34,222 bases of DNA from the NCBI GenBank assembly GCA_018818265.1, contig JAHISN010000064.1:1-34222 (forward strand), written 5' to 3'. The notes below the pieces were generated by a model. It was not told the DNA's origin, did not search any database, and saw only the letters and a list, made by a program, of their open reading frames with translations. How positions within the stretch are numbered: the first letter of the stretch is position 1; each line of letters begins with the position of its first letter. Origin of the DNA: Patescibacteria group bacterium (GTDB taxonomy: Bacteria; Patescibacteriota; 4484-211). Shown in pieces: positions 29,884 through 34,222 of the stretch. Made by a program: the position numbers and the translations under genes.

Positions 29884-31425
29884 TTATAAACCAGTATTGT
29901 TAGATTCCCAAGTTCTAGCGGGCTCTTTGTAGTGTTTAATCATTTGTAACGCTATAAATCCTGCAAATAACCTATCGTCATGTTTACCGTCAGCATGCTC
30001 TCTCTTTCCGTTTTCTTTTTTTACAAATGTCTTCATTTCCCCAAGAGTACCAGTTGAGTTAATTGTCAAAGTATCCTCTTCAAAAGCAATAATAAACTCG
30101 TCGATCATCACATCTCTGGTCTTAGAATTGGTATTCCAACCAATCTTCTTGGTCTTTTTGGCAGTCTTTTCGTCTATTGTGGTAGTAAAGAAGTAGTTAT
30201 CATAAATCTTTGAAAGAAAAAGAATACAGGTCAACATGTTGTTTTCAACCCCTACATAAGCCTTATTGTAATAATCTCCTGCAAGTTTAGCCAAATCTGC
30301 TAATTCATCTGGTCTTATCTTTCCATAGAACTGTGCCACTTGGAATCTTGTATCTTTATCCCAAACGTCAATACATGAGGCGTCTGCACCTTCTCCATCA
30401 CTTGGATCTACCCCTATTACATACTTATGTCCAATTATGACATTCTGCCAAACAATAAACCCTTTAGATTGTAGCGTCGGTATTCCACCCAATAATTGAG
30501 GGTTCGGCTTGGTGGCTTCAACCTTTTCAGTATCGAATACGTTACCAGCACCACTCTGAAAAGCCTCTAAAACAGTGATTGGGTATTCTTGCTTAAATAA
30601 CTGTTCACCAGTTAGTCCCAATAAACCTTTGTCGCTTCTCATTAACTCCTTCATCTTCCACCTTCTCCAAAGCAGTTGACCTTCTGTTAAGTTGTACCTG
30701 ACTTGGATCTCCGTTTCATACTGACTCTTCTCCCCACACTCCCCGCTTAAAGTGTATTCTGGGTTTTCATACCAAGCATAAAAAAATGCCCGATAGTCTA
30801 AAGGTGTTGGATGTGGATTGGTTCTAGCTTCTTCATAAACATCATAAAACTCATCAAAACCATTACCTGTTGTTTCCTCGCTTATTCTTCCAGATAATGG
30901 CACTGCTTGCTTAGAACCAGCATTCAACTCTTGACGATCTTTTATGTAGGCGCTCTCGGTTATATGTAGATTCTGAACAGTACCAGACCTTAGCTTCAAT
31001 GCCACATAGATTGATGAGTCCAACTGCTCACCATCAAACCTAAACGTGAAGTCGTACTGCCGTTTAGTGTCTGTTTTTGTTTTGGGTTTTAGAAACTCTG
31101 GTAAGTTTGTATAAGCTCTTTTCACAATATCAAAGATCTTATCCACGGCCTCTCTCTCATGGCCTAGAATAGCGCAAGTAGTACCCTTAACCCACAATGC
31201 CTCGTCTAATAAATCAATGCAATAAAAAGTAGTAAACCCAAACTGCCTCGCTTTAAGTACAAGTGTTCTGGTAAAGTCTTTCCTATCGACCGCATGTTTA
31301 AGCTGTACTGTATTCGGCTTAAAGGTTACTAACTCCCCCTCCTTGTTCTTTATCTTGTAGAGATGGGTCATTCTCCACCCCTTGTTTTGAAGTTTCTTCA
31401 ATAAGGTCTTTTGCCAAATCTCCAT
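29884..31425 (-). CDS. terL: Terminase large subunit
   Basis: This 513-residue protein is the packaging motor. The ATPase part has a Walker A-like LKARQFGFTT at about residues 57-66 and a Walker B-like LHITES at about 153-158 with the catalytic Glu. The nuclease part has YVIGVDPSDGEGADASCIDVWD, the acid VGVENN and HDDRLFAGFIAL, the usual metal-binding triad. The gene overlaps the small subunit by 107 bp if the first ATG is used. A Met at codon 19 (31371, MTHLYKIKN) has AAGGGG about 6 nt upstream and is a better start by its ribosome site. Confidence 0.92.
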   Translation of the reverse strand: MEIWQKTLLKKLQNKGWRMTHLYKIKNKEGELVTFKPNTVQLKHAVDRKDFTRTLVLKARQFGFTTFYCIDLLDEALWVKGTTCAILGHEREAVDKIFDIVKRAYTNLPEFLKPKTKTDTKRQYDFTFRFDGEQLDSSIYVALKLRSGTVQNLHITESAYIKDRQELNAGSKQAVPLSGRISEETTGNGFDEFYDVYEEARTNPHPTPLDYRAFFYAWYENPEYTLSGECGEKSQYETEIQVRYNLTEGQLLWRRWKMKELMRSDKGLLGLTGEQLFKQEYPITVLEAFQSGAGNVFDTEKVEATKPNPQLLGGIPTLQSKGFIVWQNVIIGHKYVIGVDPSDGEGADASCIDVWDKDTRFQVAQFYGKIRPDELADLAKLAGDYYNKAYVGVENNMLTCILFLSKIYDNYFFTTTIDEKTAKKTKKIGWNTNSKTRDVMIDEFIIAFEEDTLTINSTGTLGEMKTFVKKENGKREHADGKHDDRLFAGFIALQMIKHYKEPARTWESNNTGL

Positions 31426-31882
31426 AATTTGTTTTTAAATCTTCTAAATTAGTAGGTAATAAACTCACACCACTTGCGCCAGTCAGTTCACTTCTAACCG
31501 CAAATTCCTCTTTCTTCTTTCGTTCTAAATACCATCTTGCATTTTCCGCTGAATCCAAATTTGAGAAAACAGTTTGCCTTGCCTTTAATGTTGGGTTTTG
31601 TTTCCATTCTTCTTTTAGCTCCAAAAATTCTGGGTAGTCTATTTGAAAGGCATATAAAGAACTTTTGCCTATATTAGCCCAAAAACACGCTTCTTCGTCC
31701 GTAGAACCTATGATAAAAGCTTCATATAATTTACGGAGTACAGACGTGTCGATTATTTTAGGTCTTCCAACCTGTGGTTTTGACTTGTTTTCTGTCTTTA
31801 ATAATGCTTTAAAGATATCAGTGTCTTCTAACCGATTTAGTCCTTTGTCTTTGGCTTCTTGTAGTTCTTTTGGTGCTGTCAT
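31319..31882 (-). CDS. terS: Terminase small subunit
   Basis: This 187-residue protein binds the packaging site. After a helical start (TAPKELQEAKDKGLNRLED), residues 45-80 look like a helix-turn-helix: LRKLYEAFIIGSTDEEACFWANIGKSSLYAFQIDYPEF. LKARQTVFSNLDSAENARWYLERKKKEEF and a variable C-terminus follow, and both are typical of this group. It is directly followed by the large subunit. TAAAAT lies 5 nt before its ATG with TCGACA 16 nt above. A structured element lies immediately upstream and could be the recognition site. Confidence 0.82.
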   Translation of the reverse strand: MTAPKELQEAKDKGLNRLEDTDIFKALLKTENKSKPQVGRPKIIDTSVLRKLYEAFIIGSTDEEACFWANIGKSSLYAFQIDYPEFLELKEEWKQNPTLKARQTVFSNLDSAENARWYLERKKKEEFAVRSELTGASGVSLLPTNLEDLKTNYGDLAKDLIEETSKQGVENDPSLQDKEQGGGVSNL

Positions 31883-31887
31883 AATTT

Positions 31888-31915
31888 ATTTTACATTAAT
31901 AAGTGGACGTGTCGA
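31888..31915 (-). promoter_or_regulatory. Putative promoter before the small terminase gene
   Basis: The minus strand reads TCGACA (5 of 6), a 16-nt spacer and TAAAAT. Five bases then lead to the ATG at 31882, so a leaderless mRNA is possible. The -35 box overlaps the 3' part of the structured element. Confidence 0.5.
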
Positions 31916-31972
31916 CATTGAAGCCGAGTTCCTAGTCAGTTATTCCACTGACTGGCTAGACCTTTCACGCCC
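31904..31972 (-). ncRNA. tRNA-like structured element upstream of the terminase genes
   Basis: On the minus strand GGGCGTG pairs with CACGTCC to close the element over 7 bp. A hairpin AGTCAGT-ggaata-ACTGACT lies in the middle and TCGGC-TTCAAT-GTCGA stacks directly against the closing stem. A 7-bp outer stem joined without gap to a 5-bp arm with a TTCAAT loop looks like a tRNA acceptor and T arm. One G-U pair in each of those two stems works only in the minus-strand RNA. The central loop has 6 nt and no D arm is clear, so it is not a normal tRNA. It could be a decayed tRNA, a regulatory RNA or a packaging site. Confidence 0.4.
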
Positions 31973-32152
31973 CTAATTACTAGAAGGGATTTGCCCAAAC
32001 TTCTCTCTTTCCTTTTGTCTTAAAATACGACACTGCTTACATCTTTTGGGCGGGAGATATCCTTTACTCTCGTAAAAGTCTTGATCTCTAATTGAGAACA
32101 AAAATTTCTCCCCACAAGCGCAGGTTAGCCATATATCTTCTTTATCTTTCAT
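31973..32152 (-). CDS. zf-trcl-like zinc-ribbon microprotein
   Basis: This 59-residue ORF is absent from the ORF track. It reads MKDKEDIWLTCACGEKFLFSI..., then Cys11, Cys13 and a later CKQCR (Cys38 and Cys41) after GYLPPKR. LTC.CG..F.FS...Q.FY...G...PKRC..CR matches the probable zinc-ribbon family zf-trcl. One of the first cysteine pairs is closer than usual (CAC rather than CxxC). The stop is followed directly by the tRNA-like element. These proteins are widespread in bacteria and phages and the function is unknown. Confidence 0.7.
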   Translation of the reverse strand: MKDKEDIWLTCACGEKFLFSIRDQDFYESKGYLPPKRCKQCRILRQKEREKFGQIPSSN

Positions 32153-32173
32153 TTTTTTTATATAATTTAACTA

Positions 32174-32527
32174 TTACATTATAACCATTTTACATTCTCT
32201 TTGTAAAGAGCTTAATATCAAATTATAGTCTCCAAAAAAGCATTGCTTTGATTTTTTTCTTAATGACTCGTACCATTCAACCCCTCTAGTGTCTATTAGC
32301 CACTGCTTAAATTCGTTTGGAGATCTATGAGCCGAAAAGTCTCCGCCCGTGTGGTGCTCTAAACACAAACAGATACCATTGTTTAAATCCCATCTTACCG
32401 TTTGGTTTATACGCCCAAAAATATGATGTGGGGCTAAACTATAAGTTGACCCACAATATTCGCACCTTTCATTGCCTCTTTTTATAACTAATTTTGACCA
32501 AAGAACATCAAGGCTTTTTTTATTCAT
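32174..32527 (-). CDS. HNH endonuclease
   Basis: This 117-residue protein has a complete HNH nuclease core: CEYCGS with the first zinc pair, HHIFGRINQTVRWDLNNGICLC with the catalytic His pair and the Asn, and LEHHTGG as the last part. HNH proteins of this size lie beside terminase genes in many phages and can take part in cutting DNA at the start of packaging. The gene overlaps the upstream DUF4258-like gene by 4 bp. A homing endonuclease is the alternative. Confidence 0.82.
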   Translation of the reverse strand: MNKKSLDVLWSKLVIKRGNERCEYCGSTYSLAPHHIFGRINQTVRWDLNNGICLCLEHHTGGDFSAHRSPNEFKQWLIDTRGVEWYESLRKKSKQCFFGDYNLILSSLQRECKMVIM

Positions 32528-32793
32528 CTTAAAATGACACTAGAGAGACTCTCTTTGGCGATAGTAACTAAAACCATCTTGTGAGTGTCAATTGTTAATA
32601 GATAACCGCTGTGCCAGAAATATCTGACCCCATCTTGGTTCTTTCCGTACTTTTCCTTTTTATATCTCTTTCTATATATTGGCACTTTCACCTCTCTAGC
32701 CAATTTCCACATACGTTCCAGCATGGCAACACTTATAGTGTTTTCTTTCATCCTCTGCTGGGCGTGAGTTGATATAACTAACGGTCTTCTCAT
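32524..32793 (-). CDS. DUF4258-like small protein
   Basis: This 89-residue basic protein starts RRPLVISTHAQQRMKENTISVAMLERM and has YFWHSGYLLTIDTHKMVLVTI near its C-terminus. THAQQRM..N.IS plus the late strands fits DUF4258, a small group related in fold to RelE/ParE-like proteins. No antitoxin gene is visible next to it. It is coupled by overlaps to gmd upstream and HNH downstream. The role in the phage is unknown, and RNA binding or nuclease regulation are only possibilities. Confidence 0.55.
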   Translation of the reverse strand: MRRPLVISTHAQQRMKENTISVAMLERMWKLAREVKVPIYRKRYKKEKYGKNQDGVRYFWHSGYLLTIDTHKMVLVTIAKESLSSVILR

Positions 32794-33806
32794 TTTAGTT
32801 GATTTATATTATTTTCCACCATCTTTTCGACCAATTTTTTAAAATCAACGTCGGTTTTCCAGCCGATTGATTTTATTTTAGTTGGATCACCTAACAACGA
32901 ACAGGTATCTTTTCTGACAAATCTTGGATCTACGTAAATATACTTTTCCCAATCTTCTATACCAACAAACTTAAATGCTGTTTGTACCAGTTCCCTAATT
33001 GAATGTTGTTCGCCTGTTGCAATAACAAAATCATCTGGCATGTTTAATTGAAGCAACATCCACATTCCCCTAACGTAGTCTGGGGAATACCCCCAATCTC
33101 TTTTAGCGTCCAAGTTTCCCAAACTTATCTTTCCGTCCTTGACTAGTGGTTCATTTTCTTCGTTCAAGGCTGGTGACTCCTTCATACCCAAGCTTATGCA
33201 AGCTACTCCATAGCAGATTTTTTGAGTAACAAATTGAAGACCCCTTCTTTCGCTTTCGTGATTAAATAATATTCCACAAGCAACAAATAAACCCTTGTTT
33301 CTGTAAATATGCGCCATTTGGTGCGCATACATTTTTGAAACCGCATAAGGGTTGCTTGGATTAAACTGTGTTGTTTCCCTTTGAGGACTTTCAAACGCAT
33401 TGCCAAACATTTCGCTTGTAGAGGCTTGATATACCCTCGTTTGTGGGGAATATATGGACACTGCTTCAAAAAGCCTGTGACTACCCAAGGCGTTCACGTC
33501 AGTGGTAAGAAAAGGTTGCTTAAAGCTTTCCGCAGGACTTGATTGCGCCGCTAAATTATAAATTTCATCGAACTGTCCGTCTTTTACTATCTTTACTATA
33601 CTGGTAATATCTGTCATGTCGCCATAAATTAAATTTACTGACCCAAGAAGGTGTTTTATGTTTTGATAATTTGGACAACTAAGCCTTCTAACCATTCCAT
33701 ATACCTCGTATCCTTTATCTAAGAGAAACTCCATTAAATAAGAACCATCTTGCCCATTACATCCAGTAACTAGTGCTTTTTTTCTTTCTTGACTGTTTTT
33801 TTTCAT
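32790..33806 (-). CDS. gmd: GDP-mannose 4,6-dehydratase
   Basis: This 338-residue enzyme converts GDP-mannose to GDP-4-keto-6-deoxymannose, the precursor of GDP-fucose, GDP-rhamnose and related sugars. It has the NAD(P) motif TGCNGQDGSYL at about 14-24, STSEMFG with the catalytic Thr and Glu, YAVSK (Tyr154-x3-Lys158) and GILFNHESERRG followed by GNLDAKRDWGYSPDYV, all diagnostic for GMD. Length is normal (about 340-370). It is coupled by ATGA on both sides and lies 7 kb upstream of the glycan island, to which it probably supplies a nucleotide sugar. No fucose synthase or reductase was recognised in the window. Confidence 0.93.
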   Translation of the reverse strand: MKKNSQERKKALVTGCNGQDGSYLMEFLLDKGYEVYGMVRRLSCPNYQNIKHLLGSVNLIYGDMTDITSIVKIVKDGQFDEIYNLAAQSSPAESFKQPFLTTDVNALGSHRLFEAVSIYSPQTRVYQASTSEMFGNAFESPQRETTQFNPSNPYAVSKMYAHQMAHIYRNKGLFVACGILFNHESERRGLQFVTQKICYGVACISLGMKESPALNEENEPLVKDGKISLGNLDAKRDWGYSPDYVRGMWMLLQLNMPDDFVIATGEQHSIRELVQTAFKFVGIEDWEKYIYVDPRFVRKDTCSLLGDPTKIKSIGWKTDVDFKKLVEKMVENNINQLK

Positions 33807-33886
33807 AGTTTTTTAATCATAGTAATAAATAACAAAAATAAACCCATAAGAAAAACACTCAATACTATTGCTGTTGGATAATCCAT
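33803..33886 (-). CDS. Single-span membrane micropeptide
   Basis: This 27-residue ORF reads MDYPTAIVLSVFLMGLFLLFITMIKKL. Almost the whole sequence is hydrophobic and could cross the membrane once. It has AGGAG about 7 nt before its ATG, and its stop overlaps the gmd start as ATGA. These signals favour translation. Function is not known. Confidence 0.5.
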   Translation of the reverse strand: MDYPTAIVLSVFLMGLFLLFITMIKKL

Positions 33887-33949
33887 TTATTTTCTCCTTT
33901 TTTTAATTATTAATTTTATCTTTTCTTCTACTGTGTCTGATTTAGTCAT
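33887..33949 (-). CDS. Possible 20-residue basic leader peptide
   Basis: The ORF reads MTKSDTVEEKIKLIIKKRRK. Its ATG overlaps the TGA of the upstream small gene, with GGAGGAG a few bases above, and its TAA directly precedes the ATG of the membrane micropeptide. It could be a real micropeptide or a coupling leader for the next genes. Confidence 0.35.
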   Translation of the reverse strand: MTKSDTVEEKIKLIIKKRRK

Positions 33950-34098
33950 TTCTTCTCCTCCATAATCTTTTGAAGTTCTTTACGGATGGCTAAACCATCA
34001 GCTAATCCCTTGGTTATTGGAATTGTGGGTATTAGTCTGGTTATTGCTAGTTTAATTTCCATTAACTCTTCTCGGTCATTGGTTAGTTTAGTTTTCAT
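33946..34098 (-). CDS. Small hypothetical helical protein
   Basis: This 50-residue ORF (MKTKLTNDREELMEIKLAITRLIP..., ending IRKELQKIMEEKK) is charged and probably helical. AAGGAGG lies just before its ATG, which overlaps the upstream stop as ATGA, and its stop overlaps the next ATG. Not recognised. The chain of overlaps and the strong ribosome site support translation. Confidence 0.6.
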   Translation of the reverse strand: MKTKLTNDREELMEIKLAITRLIPTIPITKGLADGLAIRKELQKIMEEKK

Positions 34099-34222
34099 TT
34101 TTCCTCCTTTCTCTGCTTGATGGTTTGACGCACTTTGTCAAACAAGTCTTGTGGAAAAAACTTACTATCAGCATCACTATTATTGTCTTTATCTCTTTTC
34201 CAATATTTCATATCATCATCTA
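34095..34222 (-). CDS. Hypothetical protein, partial (cut by right window edge)
   Basis: The frame is open from the right edge to a TGA at 34097-34095. The visible end reads DDDMKYWKRDKDNNSDADS, then KFFPQDLFDKVRQTIKQRKEEK. An ATG at 34211 could begin a 38-residue protein, but the frame continues past the window, so it may be the C-terminus of a longer gene. Coupled to the next gene by ATGA. Not recognised. Confidence 0.45.
   Translation of the reverse strand, partial: DDDMKYWKRDKDNNSDADSKFFPQDLFDKVRQTIKQRKEEK

Noticed and set aside
31904-31972. Functional tRNA gene
   Set aside because: The central loop has 6 nt, no D arm is clear and the T loop is one base short, so it was listed only as tRNA-like.
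32524-32793. Toxin of a toxin-antitoxin pair
   Set aside because: The DUF4258-like protein has no small antitoxin partner next to it; neighbours are gmd and HNH.
150-34222. Alternative genetic code with TGA recoded
   Set aside because: TGA ends many genes in clean ATGA overlaps at the expected domain ends.

Overview
The window is the late, structural half of a tailed double-stranded DNA phage (Caudoviricetes) with siphovirus-type architecture, seen as a free phage or prophage contig. All 40 or so real genes lie on the minus strand, so the biological order runs from base 34222 down to base 1. The DNA is AT-rich and TGA is used as a normal stop codon, often in ATGA start/stop overlaps. No host gene, integrase or tRNA array was recognised, so the host cannot be named.

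Layout in transcription order. (1) 34.2-31.9 kb: four micro-ORFs, a GDP-mannose 4,6-dehydratase (gmd), a DUF4258-like protein, an HNH endonuclease, a zinc-ribbon microprotein and a structured tRNA-like intergenic element. (2) 31.9-25.8 kb: packaging and head genes, namely small and large terminase, portal, MuF-like protein, scaffold and a P22-like coat protein. Scaffold plus coat are bracketed by a consensus sigma70-type promoter (27470-27497) and a rho-independent terminator (25780-25811). (3) 25.7-13.9 kb: an 11.8-kb glycan island with about nine glycosyltransferases or glycosyltransferase-like proteins, two SAM methyltransferases, one short UDP-glucose/GDP-mannose-dehydrogenase-like protein and two microproteins, mostly chained by ATGA overlaps. 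(4) 13.9-10.4 kb: a 1185-residue double-LamG protein carrying about 670 residues of Ser-Pro-Ser-x repeats. (5) 10.4-7.2 kb: head-tail connector, adaptor, HK97 gp10-like protein, tail terminator, a Com-like zinc ribbon, tail tube, and a G/GT tail chaperone pair with a canonical A AAA AAA -1 slippery site. (6) 7.2-1.4 kb: tape measure, a baseplate hub with a second Ser-Pro repeat linker, and three tail or fibre proteins. (7) 1.4-0 kb: lysis module with an XhlA-like protein, a C39-like cysteine peptidase and a partial holin.

The most interesting hypothesis is a phage-encoded protein O-glycosylation system. Two of the island's glycosyltransferases carry the D-x-H, WG..E and late-His pattern of the GT27 polypeptide GalNAc-transferase family. 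One of them ends 26 bases before the gene for a mucin-like Ser/Pro repeat virion protein. The second Ser/Pro repeat is in the tail hub. I infer that the island decorates these repeats, giving a glycosylated virion.

A second systematic signal is regulatory. At least eight genes that are not coupled to an upstream gene lack an obvious Shine-Dalgarno sequence and instead have a -10-like TAnnnT hexamer exactly 5 or 6 nt before the ATG, which suggests leaderless transcripts.
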